Source: an uncultured Collinsella sp.
GTDB lineage: Bacteria; Actinomycetota; Coriobacteriia; Coriobacteriales; Coriobacteriaceae
Assembly (NCBI GenBank): GCA_958437495.1
Contig: CAUBOH010000006.1
Location: 29,966 to 93,965, forward strand
Length of the DNA stretch: 64,000 nucleotides
Direction of reading: 5' to 3'
Every line of letters starts with the position of its first letter. The first letter of the stretch is position 1. Below are positions 8,406-16,475 of the stretch, one piece after another. Below the pieces are notes generated by a model. It had not been told where the DNA came from. It ran no database searches and saw nothing but the letters and a program-made list of their open reading frames with translations. Both the position numbers and the translations under genes were made by a program.

Positions 8406-9296
8406 CTACAGGGTTCGTCCGAGCCTGAGATCGAGCTCGGTCGTGGGGCAGGCTGCCTGTTCGTGCGGCTCGCAAGCGCCAAGGGCTCCAAAGCGATGGA
8501 GCGTTGCGACGGGCGTGGTGTAGGCGAGCCGCAGCTGATGCTCGATAGGGGCACATCCGTCATTTTTGTAATGAGCCGCGTAGTACTGCGCGATGCTGGC
8601 GTTCATCTCGCTGCCATTGCGATGGCGCTCAAACTGGCGTCTGCAGGTCTCGACGATCTTTGCTACCGACTTGGGTGCCGTCGCGGGAACAAGGGCGAGA
8701 TAGCCCTCAAATAGCTCGTTGATGCTCAGGAGACACAGCAGGTCGATCAGCGTCCTTATGGCTGCTCCCTCGGCGGAAAAGTGCGCGGTCATGCGGTTAT
8801 ATCGGTTGCGGTCGACGATGGCCGCATGGGGTCTTGGAGTTTTCTGCCCCGCGGTCCCGGGCTTTTGCCGCGCCTGTGTATTGAGCTCGACGTTGCAGCG
8901 CTTGAGGCCGTCCAACGGAAGGAACAGTGCGGTGCGCAGGGTGTTCCGCTTGCTTTCGAGTTCATGACGCTCGTCGGGTTCCCATTCGAGCTTGAGTTTC
9001 GTGTCGAGCGCCGTAAGCATATGGGCTAGGCAGCCTACGGTAAGAACGTACGAATCGTTGTCGCGTTTTGGGGCATAGGGGTCTGTCAGCTTGCGAATGT
9101 CGGGGTCGCCCATGATCTTTGTGCAGCGCTTCAGCAGTTGAGAGTGGTCGGCCAAGATCGTCGCGAGCGGTAGCGACGCGTAGTTCTTGATGGTCGCGGC
9201 GGCAAAGGCGGCGTCATATTCGTTTGCATATGCTCGCTCAATGCGGGCATCCAGAATGCTATTCTTATCGCCGTCTTCAGCGTGGTGGTTTGTCAT
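8406..9296 (-). CDS. Hypothetical protein of the mobile segment
   Basis: A 296-residue, largely helical, soluble protein without a family I recognise. It lacks a signal peptide or transmembrane segment. The middle region (about 150-210: RNRYNRMTAHFSAEGAAIRTLIDLLCLL) is helix-rich, and the C-terminus has several Cys and His residues. It is the first gene of a three-gene minus-strand run (63 bp to the clpP-like gene), so it likely shares their transcript. Upstream is an unusual C/A-rich repeat tract. A replication, relaxosome-accessory or host-takeover role is possible, but nothing in the sequence decides it. Confidence 0.6.
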   Translation of the reverse strand: MTNHHAEDGDKNSILDARIERAYANEYDAAFAAATIKNYASLPLATILADHSQLLKRCTKIMGDPDIRKLTDPYAPKRDNDSYVLTVGCLAHMLTALDTKLKLEWEPDERHELESKRNTLRTALFLPLDGLKRCNVELNTQARQKPGTAGQKTPRPHAAIVDRNRYNRMTAHFSAEGAAIRTLIDLLCLLSINELFEGYLALVPATAPKSVAKIVETCRRQFERHRNGSEMNASIAQYYAAHYKNDGCAPIEHQLRLAYTTPVATLHRFGALGACEPHEQAACPTTELDLRLGRTL

Positions 9297-9758
9297 AGCT
9301 TCTCCAATCGGTTGATGTTCGTGCTGTTTGTTGATGTGTTGGTTGTCGTGAGTGATGTGCTTGCCGTGGGTGATGTGCTGACGTTGGGTGCTATGCGGTT
9401 TTCAATGAGCCCGTGAGGCAGTTGCTGCAGGGGCGGGATGGAACGGCCCATGCAAGGCGGAAGGCATCGTGCTCAAAATCGAGACAGCAATGCCCTGGGT
9501 GCCTCACATGTGGCAGTTACCTCATTAAGTTGTCATTGCGTTTGGGGTTGTACTTTGCCGATCTTCCTTCTCTTACACGCTAAAACTCAAACTTCATATG
9601 CTCGATCTACTTAAAACCGCAACGGCGGTCTTTTATCAACTTATATGTCGGAACGCGTCTTTGCAAGTACTTTTTTGCGTTTGTTTCAAATGGGGTGGTT
9701 TTGCAACCGTCACGCGCCACGCTATACGAACGTGCCCCGGCTCGGATAAGGTGGTGCG
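9297..9758. other. Non-coding right flank of the mobile segment
   Basis: No convincing gene. Bases 9310-9400 contain a run of degenerate GATGTGCT-type repeats. GTGAGGCA (9413-9420) and TGCCTCAC (9500-9507) form an inverted repeat that could be part of a transfer origin or a hairpin. The segment 9530-9700 is more AT-rich than its surroundings. Confidence 0.4.
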
Positions 9759-9850
9759 ATCGAGTTCTACCGCGCTCACCGCAAGTAGTCTTTGTTGCTG
9801 AGATAGGTCATGGCCGAAAGGGGCCCGTATCCCAACAGATACGGGCCCCT
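9759..9850 (+). repeat. Right copy of the pgi-end repeat (attR-like)
   Basis: In frame it reads [13 protein letters not shown], identical in protein to the pgi C-terminus but with three synonymous changes. A 30-bp spacer and a GGGGCCC terminator follow. Homology starts sharply at 9759; upstream is unrelated. Probably the original chromosomal end of pgi. Confidence 0.75.
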
Positions 9851-9852
9851 TG
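9819..9852 (+). terminator. Displaced second pgi terminator
   Basis: A 12-bp stem (AGGGGCCCGTAT / ATACGGGCCCCT) with an 8-nt loop. Same stem as at 6319 with a different loop. Confidence 0.75.
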
Positions 9853-10067
9853 CTATTCTGAATGGGCATGAGGGTGTATTGAGGAGAGTGTCTTGCTGTC
9901 GGCATCCGCGTGCGGCGCCATTCGCTGTCCATGAATATACTTTTAAGGCTAATTTCATACCGCTTGTCGGAATGAGGACGCTGCCCTTGCGTATCGGGCG
10001 TACATTGAACGTGGTTTTTCGCGTGAACCCACGAATTGGTTGTCGGTCCTGAACAAGGAGGCCCAGC

Positions 10068-10742
10068 ATGACGTTTGCCAAACCCCTCAATAAATACATC
10101 GACTATATCGATGCCCCCGAGGACACGTTTGAGCAGTATGTCGAGAAGGCGTTAAGGTGCAACTTCCGCTGCGTGTTTGCGAACCTGCAGGAGTACGAGA
10201 CGGGTCGCGCCATGCTCGAGGACTCTGACATCATCCTTGCCGGCGCTATCGACTTTCCCCAGGGCACTATGACGCTTGAGGAGAAGCTTGCGAGGTTTGA
10301 GGAGTATGCTGCGCGCGGCTTTACCGAGATTGACTACGTTTTGAATCAGGAGTCGGTCGAGAACCGCGATTTTGTTGCCATCGAGCGCGAGATGACTGCC
10401 ATTGCTGATTTTTGTCGCGCGCATGGCATCACTGACAAGGTGATCGTCGAGATGTGCAAGCTGGACGGCGACGATGCCGCCAAGCGTCGCGTCTGTGAGA
10501 TTGCGCTGGAGGCTAAGCCGGGATTCCTTAAGACATCGACCGGCAGAAGCTATGGCGGTGCTAAGCTCGAGGACGTGCGGTTGATGCACAAGGTGCTCGG
10601 CGATGCCGTGGCAATCAAGGCTGCGGGCGGTATCCATAATTATGAAGAGGCTTGCGCATTCATCGAGGCCGGCGCCAGCGCGTTGGGTGCATCGGCGGGC
10701 ATCGCGATCGTCGAGGGCGCACCGACGGATGAGCGTCGCTAG
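10068..10742 (+). CDS. deoC: Deoxyribose-phosphate aldolase
   Basis: Cleaves 2-deoxyribose-5-phosphate to glyceraldehyde-3-phosphate and acetaldehyde (deoxynucleoside salvage). The 224-residue TIM barrel shows the family signatures: the Schiff-base Lys in FLKTSTG, the proton-relay Lys in AIKAAGGI, and the phosphate-binding C-terminal loop GASALGASAG. GAGG upstream of the ATG at 10068 supports the start. No other deo genes are adjacent. About 215 bp of upstream DNA after the displaced pgi terminator should hold its promoter. Confidence 0.93.
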   Translation: MTFAKPLNKYIDYIDAPEDTFEQYVEKALRCNFRCVFANLQEYETGRAMLEDSDIILAGAIDFPQGTMTLEEKLARFEEYAARGFTEIDYVLNQESVENRDFVAIEREMTAIADFCRAHGITDKVIVEMCKLDGDDAAKRRVCEIALEAKPGFLKTSTGRSYGGAKLEDVRLMHKVLGDAVAIKAAGGIHNYEEACAFIEAGASALGASAGIAIVEGAPTDERR

Positions 10743-10891
10743 CAGACGTATTTGACCTGAGCGATAAAGCTTCACGACCACGCGCCGTTCATGTTCGGGA
10801 CAATATGACATTTTTCCCGTTGCAAGCAGCGCCGCCGCGGGTGTTCTGTATGATGGCTCAGACAAGGTTGTTCAATGACAGGGAGGCATAT

Positions 10892-11734
10892 ATGGCAATC
10901 AAAGCCATCGCAATGGATATCGACGGTACGCTTACCAACGACCAAAAGGTCATCAGCCAGCGTACGCGCGAGAAGCTGCTCGCGGCGCAGAAGTCGGGCA
11001 TTAAGCTCATCTTGGCCTCGGGCCGTCCCGTATGGGGTCTTCACGCCCTGGCCCAGGAGCTCGACCTTCAGAACCATGATGGTTTGCTGGTGGCCTTTAA
11101 CGGCGCTCACGTCGTCGATGCCCAGACCGATGAGGTGCTGTTCGATCAGGCTATGCCTGCCGACGAATTGCATCGCCTGATTGATCACCTGCGTAATTTT
11201 GACGTGATCCCTATGATTTCGCTCGGTCGCGATCTGCATGTCGAGGACTCGTACCATTGCATGATCACGTTGCCTGACGGCTCGCAGAAGAATATCGTCA
11301 AGTATGAGCGCGACGCGTGCGACCTTAAGATCCGTGAGGTCGAGAGCTTGCATGAGGTCGTGGATACTTATCCTGTGGACAAGCTGCTGACGGCGGGAGA
11401 CCCGGCCTATCTGCAAACGCATCACGAGGAGATGTACGCGCCCTTTACTCAGACGCTTTCGGGTATGTTTACGGCCGACTGGTACTTTGAGTTTACGGCG
11501 CCCGGCATCGATAAGGCTCGCGCGCTCGAGGGCTCCCTGTCCAAGTTAGGTATCGATGCCAGCGAGGTCGTATCGTTTGGTGACGGCCAGAACGACAAGT
11601 CCATGATTGAGTGGGCCGGCACTGGTGTTGCCATGGGCAACGCGGTTGACGAGGTTAAGGCCGTGGCCCAGATGGTGACCGCCAATAACAACGAAAACGG
11701 CATTGCAGTGGCGCTGGATAAGCTGCTGGGTTAG
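10892..11734 (+). CDS. Cof-type HAD-IIB sugar-phosphatase
   Basis: A 280-residue cytoplasmic phosphatase of the Cof/YidA group. Motif I is AMDIDGTLTND (nucleophile Asp and acid Asp), motif II ILASGR, and motif IV SFGDGQNDKSMIEWAGTGVAMGNA. The large cap between motifs II and III is typical of type IIB. Members remove phosphate from sugar phosphates or nucleotides; the specific substrate cannot be read here. GGGAGG precedes the ATG at 10892. It sits between deoC and a second HAD protein. Confidence 0.9.
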   Translation: MAIKAIAMDIDGTLTNDQKVISQRTREKLLAAQKSGIKLILASGRPVWGLHALAQELDLQNHDGLLVAFNGAHVVDAQTDEVLFDQAMPADELHRLIDHLRNFDVIPMISLGRDLHVEDSYHCMITLPDGSQKNIVKYERDACDLKIREVESLHEVVDTYPVDKLLTAGDPAYLQTHHEEMYAPFTQTLSGMFTADWYFEFTAPGIDKARALEGSLSKLGIDASEVVSFGDGQNDKSMIEWAGTGVAMGNAVDEVKAVAQMVTANNNENGIAVALDKLLG

Positions 11735-11758
11735 AATCGCCGATTAATGCATGGCTCG

Positions 11759-11784
11759 GGCGCCTGCTCGCGGGCGTCCTTTTG
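11759..11784 (+). terminator. Terminator between the two HAD genes
   Basis: GGGCGCC/GGGCGTCC stem (7 bp with one G-U), then TTTT. It lies only 15 bp before the next start codon, so it could also act as a leader hairpin for that gene. Confidence 0.6.
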
Positions 11785-11798
11785 TTAGGGAGGGTGCC

Positions 11799-12458
11799 GT
11801 GTCCGCATTTCCGTTTGACGCCGTTATCTTTGACATGGACGGCGTTTTGGTCGACACCGAGTTTTACTATCAAAAGGAACTCGAGAAGTTTATCGATTAC
11901 CTGCAGATTTCTGTGACGCGCGACGAGCTTAATGCAATTGTTGGTTCATCGCACCGTGATTTTCAGCAGGTGCTCATCGATTGGCATGAGCGTGCGGGTT
12001 TGGGCAAGCTCAGCGTCGAGGCTGCCGAGGCACGCTATGAGGTGTGGGCGAGTGCGTATCCCTGCGACTATAGAAAGCTGCTCAACCCCGGCGTTGCCGA
12101 GACGCTGGCGGGGCTGAAAGAGCGTGGGGTTCGCGTTGCGCTGGCGTCGTCATCGCCTCTCAACAATATCGAAGAGGTGCTGGGTACCTGCGGCATTTGC
12201 GAATACTTTGAGTTTTTGGTCTCGGGCGAGCAGTTCAAGCGCAGCAAACCCGATCCTGATATCTATCTGCATGCCATAGATCGTTTGGGATTGCCTGCGG
12301 ATCGCTGTTGCTGCGTGGAAGACTCTCTGTATGGCATTACCGCAGGTAAGCGCGCCGGTCTGACGGTAATCGCCAAGCGCGAGGAGCGCTTTGGCTTTAG
12401 CCAGGATGCCGCGGATAAGATTATCGACCGGCTGCCGGACCTGCTGGAACTCGCGTAG
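11799..12458 (+). CDS. HAD subfamily IA phosphatase / phosphoglucomutase-like
   Basis: A 219-residue protein with motif I FDMDGVLVDTE, motif II LASSSPLNN, the Lys region KRSKPDPDIY and motif III CCVEDSLYGITAGKRAG. This profile fits beta-phosphoglucomutase-like and phosphoglycolate-phosphatase-like enzymes. The D-x-D-G-V-[IL]-x-D form, with a second Asp two residues after the first, is shared by mutases and phosphatases, so the reaction stays open. The GTG at 11799 is chosen for its GGGAGG; a longer frame from 11751 would cover the terminator. Next to a fructoselysine-kinase-like gene. Confidence 0.85.
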   Translation: MSAFPFDAVIFDMDGVLVDTEFYYQKELEKFIDYLQISVTRDELNAIVGSSHRDFQQVLIDWHERAGLGKLSVEAAEARYEVWASAYPCDYRKLLNPGVAETLAGLKERGVRVALASSSPLNNIEEVLGTCGICEYFEFLVSGEQFKRSKPDPDIYLHAIDRLGLPADRCCCVEDSLYGITAGKRAGLTVIAKREERFGFSQDAADKIIDRLPDLLELA

Positions 12459-12518
12459 ATTCTGGGCGGTACTGCTGTCACAACACTGGCCCCGTTGGCG
12501 TAAGAGAAGGACGACGCT

Positions 12519-13382
12519 ATGACATTCAACGTTAACGCTCTTGGGTTTGGCGACAACGTCGTCGACCGCTACGAGCATATTCACACGATGTATCCGGGTG
12601 GCAATGCGGTGAACTTTGCCGTGTATGCCAAGAAATGTGGAGCCGCGCGCTCCGCGTATATGGGCGTCTTTGGTAATGATGCTGCTGCCGAGCATGTGAT
12701 TGCGAGTCTTGAGGATGAGGGCGTTGAACTAGCCAAATGCAAGCAGCTCATCGGCGAGAACGGTGCGGCACGCGTTACTGTGGTTGAAGGCGATCGTGTA
12801 TTTCTGGGCTCTAACGAGGGTGGCATCCGCGGTGATGCGCGCTATGTGCTCGATCGCTTTGACCTTGCGTACATGAAGCAGTTCGACGTAGTCCACTCGG
12901 GCAACTATTGCTTTACCGAGCGTGAACTTCCCAAGTTGAAGGCCGCGGGCATCACGGTTTCGTTTGACTTCTCGGACGATTCGACCGACGAGTACTACGA
13001 GCAGATTGCTCCCTACGTTGACTTCGCATTCTTTAGCGCGGCAGACGCCGCGAGCGAGGATGAGATTCGCGAGCGTCTGGCATGGGTGAAGAGCCTAGGT
13101 CCGCGTTTTGTATCGGCAACGGCTGGCGCTGAGGGCTGCATTGCCTATGACGGCGAGCGTTACTATCGTCAGCATGCCAAACCCGTGGCAGACATGAAGG
13201 ACACCATGGGGGCGGGTGACTCGTTCCTTACCTCGTTCCTGATGTGCTATCTCGATTCTGTCAAGCGTGGCGAGGATGGCGCCGAGGCCATCGAGCGCGC
13301 ACTCGACTTTGCGGCGGGGTTTGCCTCGACCGTATGCGGCATGGAAGGCTCTTGGGGCCATGGAGCGCCGATTTCCGAATAG
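12519..13382 (+). CDS. frlD: PfkB-family sugar kinase, fructoselysine 6-kinase-like
   Basis: A 287-residue ribokinase-fold protein. GDNVVDRYEHIHTMYPGGNAVNFAVYAKKCG matches the start of E. coli FrlD closely, as does FDFSDDSTDEYYEQIAPYVDFAFFSA. DTMGAGDSF carries the catalytic Asp and anion hole. FrlD phosphorylates fructoselysine (an Amadori product in food), which FrlB then splits to lysine and glucose-6-phosphate. No frlB deglycase or transporter is visible nearby, so the substrate remains an inference. AGAAGG precedes the ATG. A strong hairpin follows the stop. Confidence 0.75.
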   Translation: MTFNVNALGFGDNVVDRYEHIHTMYPGGNAVNFAVYAKKCGAARSAYMGVFGNDAAAEHVIASLEDEGVELAKCKQLIGENGAARVTVVEGDRVFLGSNEGGIRGDARYVLDRFDLAYMKQFDVVHSGNYCFTERELPKLKAAGITVSFDFSDDSTDEYYEQIAPYVDFAFFSAADAASEDEIRERLAWVKSLGPRFVSATAGAEGCIAYDGERYYRQHAKPVADMKDTMGAGDSFLTSFLMCYLDSVKRGEDGAEAIERALDFAAGFASTVCGMEGSWGHGAPISE

Positions 13383-13391
13383 GTGAGCAGT

Positions 13392-13421
13392 CCCGGGGAG
13401 TCGAATTATCGTCTCCCCGGG
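13392..13421. terminator. Hairpin shared by frlD and tatD ends
   Basis: CCCGGGGAG / CTCCCCGGG stem with a 12-nt loop. The last bases of the tatD gene (stop at 13406) lie in the loop, so it may serve both converging genes. Confidence 0.65.
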
Positions 13422-14206
13422 GTCAGTGAAGGCCAAAAAACAGAGTGCGCATTTGCTAAAACTGCCGACTCAATGCGCTTTGCGTCACAGTTTTTGAGTG
13501 AGGCGATGTGTTCTGAGGTCCATGTGAGCGATCTGATGAGCGACTGCGCGCTTGTTTCTGTGTTTGCCTCCGCCGGCGCATCGGTCTCGAGCAGTAAACG
13601 GTTGAGTGGAATCTGTCGTGCGTATTCGCGTCCTCGCTTAGACACGAGCATGCGTTCGTTGACGGAAAAATAGCAACTCGCATTGCGCGCGCGGACAAGT
13701 TCGTCCGAAGTACCGCTAAACCAGTGGAAGATGATAGCGGGGGAGTCGGGGCTTGGGGTGAGCAATTCATGTGAACCGAGGACGTCCAGTACGGTTCCTG
13801 CCGAACGAACGGCGTGAATTGATATCACACGCCCGGCAAGAGGGCGCTGCACGAGCGCATCGCAGAGCCGGTCAAGTGCCTGTATTTGAAGCGGTTCGCT
13901 TCCGGCAAAACGCGCGGAAAAGTCGAGTCCCACCTCGCCGATGTAGCGCTCTTGGGCGGCAACTTTGCAAAGCAGATTGACTTCGGCAGGACCGCAGCGG
14001 CCGTCGGCGAGCCACCAGGGATGGAGGCCGACGCCCGCGATAATGTTTGGGTAGCGGTTGGCACGCTTTTTTGCTGCCGCGAAGTCGCGTGGGTCGACTC
14101 CGCAATCAAAGACCCCCAGTCCTATAGCCACAGTTTCGTCGGCAACGGCATTCGGGTGAGCCATTAAATCAAGATGGCAGTGCGCATCAAATAACCGGGG
14201 CTCCAT
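13406..14206 (-). CDS. TatD-family metal-dependent hydrolase
   Basis: A 266-residue amidohydrolase-type TIM barrel. Metal-binding motifs in order: FDAHCHLD, GVGLHPWW, GEVGLDFS, an ISIHAV His, IFHWFSG and LLLETDAP. TatD proteins are Mg-dependent DNases or 3'-5' exonucleases, sometimes with broader hydrolase roles. It lies 14 bp downstream of tcdA on the same strand and is probably cotranscribed with it. The C-terminus runs into the frlD terminator hairpin. Confidence 0.85.
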   Translation of the reverse strand: MEPRLFDAHCHLDLMAHPNAVADETVAIGLGVFDCGVDPRDFAAAKKRANRYPNIIAGVGLHPWWLADGRCGPAEVNLLCKVAAQERYIGEVGLDFSARFAGSEPLQIQALDRLCDALVQRPLAGRVISIHAVRSAGTVLDVLGSHELLTPSPDSPAIIFHWFSGTSDELVRARNASCYFSVNERMLVSKRGREYARQIPLNRLLLETDAPAEANTETSAQSLIRSLTWTSEHIASLKNCDAKRIESAVLANAHSVFWPSLTPGRR

Positions 14207-14220
14207 CTCGGCGCGCTCCG

Positions 14221-15024
14221 CTAGTCCAGGCGCTGGCCATCGGAGCGCACGCGTTCGGTGCCGCGCCCACTGATCTGGCGGATAACCTCGCCGGCAATCA
14301 TCTGACCCATGATGGGCGGCATAAAGCTGGCGGTGCCCAGCTCGGTACGCTCGTGGATGTTGGAAGGGTCGCGGGGCCGTGTCTTAACCGATTCCTCGCA
14401 GCTAAACAGTACATGTAGGCTTTTGATTCCGCGCTTCTTACATTCTTTGCGCATAATGCGGCTCATGGGGTCACGTACCGTATCGAAGATGTCGGCAAAG
14501 CGGAGGCACTCGGGATGGAGCTTGTTGGCCCCGCCCATGGAGCTAACCAAACGGATGTCGTGGCCCTGAGCATATTTGGCAATGGTGAGCTTGGCCGAGA
14601 TGGTGTCGATGGCGTCGACGACGTAGTCGAGCTTGCCACCCGTCTGCTCCAAAACGCTCGCGAAGAACTCGTTGATGTTGTCGCTCAGCAGGTATTCGGT
14701 GCGCTTGATAACGGTGGCGGCGGGATTGATATCGCGAATCATGGCTTCCATCACGTCAACCTTGCGCTTGCCGACGGTGCTGTGAAAGGCGATGGCCTGG
14801 CGATTGATATTGCTGGGCGCGATGATGTCCTTGTCCAGAATGACGAAATGACCGATGCCGCCGCGGGCAAGTGCCTCGCAGCAATTGGAGCCCACGCCTC
14901 CGCAGCCGAGCACCAGCACTGTGGAGCTGGCGAGTTTATCGAGCGCCTCGCGCCCCATAATGATCTCGAGCTTGGTGTCGCGTGTCTCGTTGGGAGTTGC
15001 GGCTGTGGTTTCGGTCATAGACAT
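14221..15024 (-). CDS. tcdA: tRNA threonylcarbamoyladenosine dehydratase
   Basis: A 267-residue E1-like enzyme that cyclises t6A37 of ANN-decoding tRNAs to ct6A, using ATP. LVLGCGGVGSNCCEALARGGIG is the adenylate-binding Rossmann motif, followed by the conserved DKDIIAPSNINRQ (Arg finger) and DAIDTISAK. The C-terminal half has SSMGGANKLHP and LGTASFMPPIMGQMIAGEVI, typical of TcdA/CsdL and not of MoeB/ThiF. It begins the tcdA-tatD transcript. Confidence 0.9.
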   Translation of the reverse strand: MSMTETTAATPNETRDTKLEIIMGREALDKLASSTVLVLGCGGVGSNCCEALARGGIGHFVILDKDIIAPSNINRQAIAFHSTVGKRKVDVMEAMIRDINPAATVIKRTEYLLSDNINEFFASVLEQTGGKLDYVVDAIDTISAKLTIAKYAQGHDIRLVSSMGGANKLHPECLRFADIFDTVRDPMSRIMRKECKKRGIKSLHVLFSCEESVKTRPRDPSNIHERTELGTASFMPPIMGQMIAGEVIRQISGRGTERVRSDGQRLD

Positions 15025-15243
15025 CCTCCGATGGGGAAGCGAATCGTGTTTTAGCTATCGTCATTATAGGTATTATCGCGATTCCATTTGAGCCCTAGGG
15101 GCTTGTTGAAATGAGGCAGTGATTCGCATAAGAAGAGCAGATGGCACCCGTTGCCGCGGGTTAGCCAACTCCGAAACACGTTTTTGGCTTGAGAAGTGGC
15201 CGTCTTCGCATTACGCGGGGGCGGCTATTTTTTGAGTATAAGA

Positions 15244-15267
15244 TTAGATAGTTAGACAAACATCTAA
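15244..15267. promoter_or_regulatory. Candidate ArsR-type operator
   Basis: TTAGAT-N12-ATCTAA dyad about 50 bp before the arsR-family start, in an AT-rich stretch. Consistent with an autoregulatory site of the SdpR-like repressor. Confidence 0.55.
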
Positions 15268-15315
15268 ATATTGAGTATAGTGTGCGCGTCGAACGAAATG
15301 CTGAGAGGAGGTCCT

Positions 15316-15594
15316 ATGCCGGGAGAGGGTTTTAAGGCGCTGGCCGATCCTACGCGACGGCGCATTTTGGAACTACTGCGCGAGGGCAATTGTACGGCCG
15401 GAGAGCTTGCCGAGCATTTTGACATCAGCAAGCCGTCATTGAGCCATCACTTGGCGACGCTCAAAAACGCCGGGTTGGTGACCGATGAACGTCATGGCCA
15501 AAACATCGTTTACAGCTTAAACACCACCGTCATGCAGGACTTGATCGGTTGGTTTATGGGCTTTACAAACACGGAAGGTGATAAGGATGAATAA
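15316..15594 (+). CDS. ArsR/SdpR-family transcriptional repressor
   Basis: A 92-residue winged-helix protein: FKALADPTRRRILELLREGNCTAGELAEHFDISKPSLSHHLATLKNAGLVTDERHGQ is the whole ArsR DNA-binding fold. There are no Cys metal-binding motifs, so metal sensing is unlikely. Pairing with an sdpI-like gene (8-bp overlap) matches the B. subtilis sdpRI autorepressor/immunity operon, in which SdpI sequesters SdpR at the membrane. GAGGAGG supports the ATG at 15316. Confidence 0.88.
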   Translation: MPGEGFKALADPTRRRILELLREGNCTAGELAEHFDISKPSLSHHLATLKNAGLVTDERHGQNIVYSLNTTVMQDLIGWFMGFTNTEGDKDE

Positions 15595-16291
15595 CGAAAA
15601 CAAGGGTATTCACCCCACGGGGGTATCGTCGCGCGTGTGGATTGCGCTGGTCGTTCTGTGCGTCGCCAATGTCGTAGCGCACCTCATGGTGATGCCGAGC
15701 TTGCCTGCGCAGATTCCCACGCACTGGGGCGCGAACGGCGCCGTCGACGGTTGGGGTCCTAGCTGGATGGCCTCCGCGCTCGGCGTGCTGCCTCTGGCGC
15801 TTCTCGCAATGTTCTGCGTGGTGCCGCGCATCGACCCCAAAGGTGAGGCATATCGAACCTCGGGCAAGTTCTACCAGGGCTTCGTAATCGCCTTCACCTT
15901 GTTCATGTGCGCCATAAGCTGGCTGGGAGAGCTTACGGTCTGGGGCGTTGTGCCGGCGGTCGGTTCGGTTAACGTGCTGATTTCCGGTGTTGTCGGTTTG
16001 CTGTTCATCGGCGTAGGCAACTACTTGCCGCGTGTGAAGCAGAACTATACGCTCGGTATCAAGACACCTTGGGCGCTTGCCGATCCCGAGAACTGGCGCC
16101 GTACGCAGCGTTTTGGCGGCGCCTGCTTTATGGTGCTGGGTATTGGCCTGATTGTGATGGGCGTGGCAGGCAGCGTGCTTTCGAGTGAAGTCGTCGCCGC
16201 GGTGATTGCGGTTCTGGCGTTTGGTTCGGTTGGAGCCGTCTACGTCTATTCGTATCTGTTGTGGCGCAAATCGCAGCGAGCCGCTCGTTAA
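15587..16291 (+). CDS. SdpI-family membrane immunity protein
   Basis: A 234-residue polytopic membrane protein with about six helices. The first loop has LPAQIPTHWGANGAVDGWG, the DUF1648 motif found before SdpI domains. The C-terminal half carries NYLPRVKQNYTLGIKTPWALADPENWRRTQRFGG, the SdpI signature. In B. subtilis SdpI gives immunity to the SdpC toxin and captures SdpR. No SdpC-like toxin or sdpAB genes are in this window, so it may protect against others' toxins or sense envelope stress. It overlaps the repressor gene. Confidence 0.88.
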   Translation: MNNENKGIHPTGVSSRVWIALVVLCVANVVAHLMVMPSLPAQIPTHWGANGAVDGWGPSWMASALGVLPLALLAMFCVVPRIDPKGEAYRTSGKFYQGFVIAFTLFMCAISWLGELTVWGVVPAVGSVNVLISGVVGLLFIGVGNYLPRVKQNYTLGIKTPWALADPENWRRTQRFGGACFMVLGIGLIVMGVAGSVLSSEVVAAVIAVLAFGSVGAVYVYSYLLWRKSQRAAR

Positions 16292-16358
16292 GGTTGCGGA
16301 AAACTAGCGTACGCAGTTCATAGTATGTTCCGGGGAACTTTTCCCAGGTAGTATTAGG

Positions 16359-16384
16359 GGGGTGTGGGCAACCATGCCCCTTTT
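16359..16384 (+). terminator. sdpI terminator or ettA leader hairpin
   Basis: A 9-bp stem (GGGGTGTGG / CCATGCCCC) with a GCAA tetraloop, then TTTT. It lies 67 bp after sdpI and 92 bp before ettA. A TAGTAT -10-like element sits upstream (about 16321), so attenuation of ettA is also possible. Confidence 0.55.
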
Positions 16385-16475
16385 CGTTAAGTTTCAGAGC
16401 TGGTTTCCTCATTTCGTTTCTACTAAAGCGAATCAAGAATAGGGAAACAGCAGGTAGAAAGGATAGAACAGGCAA

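Larger units (their letters stand above)
6287..9758. mobile_element. Putative integrated element or remnant at the pgi 3' end
   Basis: A 3.5-kb segment between two copies of the pgi terminus. All three genes are on the minus strand: VirD4/TraG-like ATPase, ClpP-like protease and an unknown protein. No integrase, relaxase or replication gene is visible, so it is either a deletion remnant or is mobilised by functions encoded elsewhere. The boundaries are inferred from the repeats. Confidence 0.65.

Noticed and set aside
9340..9400. Possible CRISPR-like repeats
   Set aside because: The GATGTGCT-like units are short, irregular and without spacers of even length. No cas genes are present.
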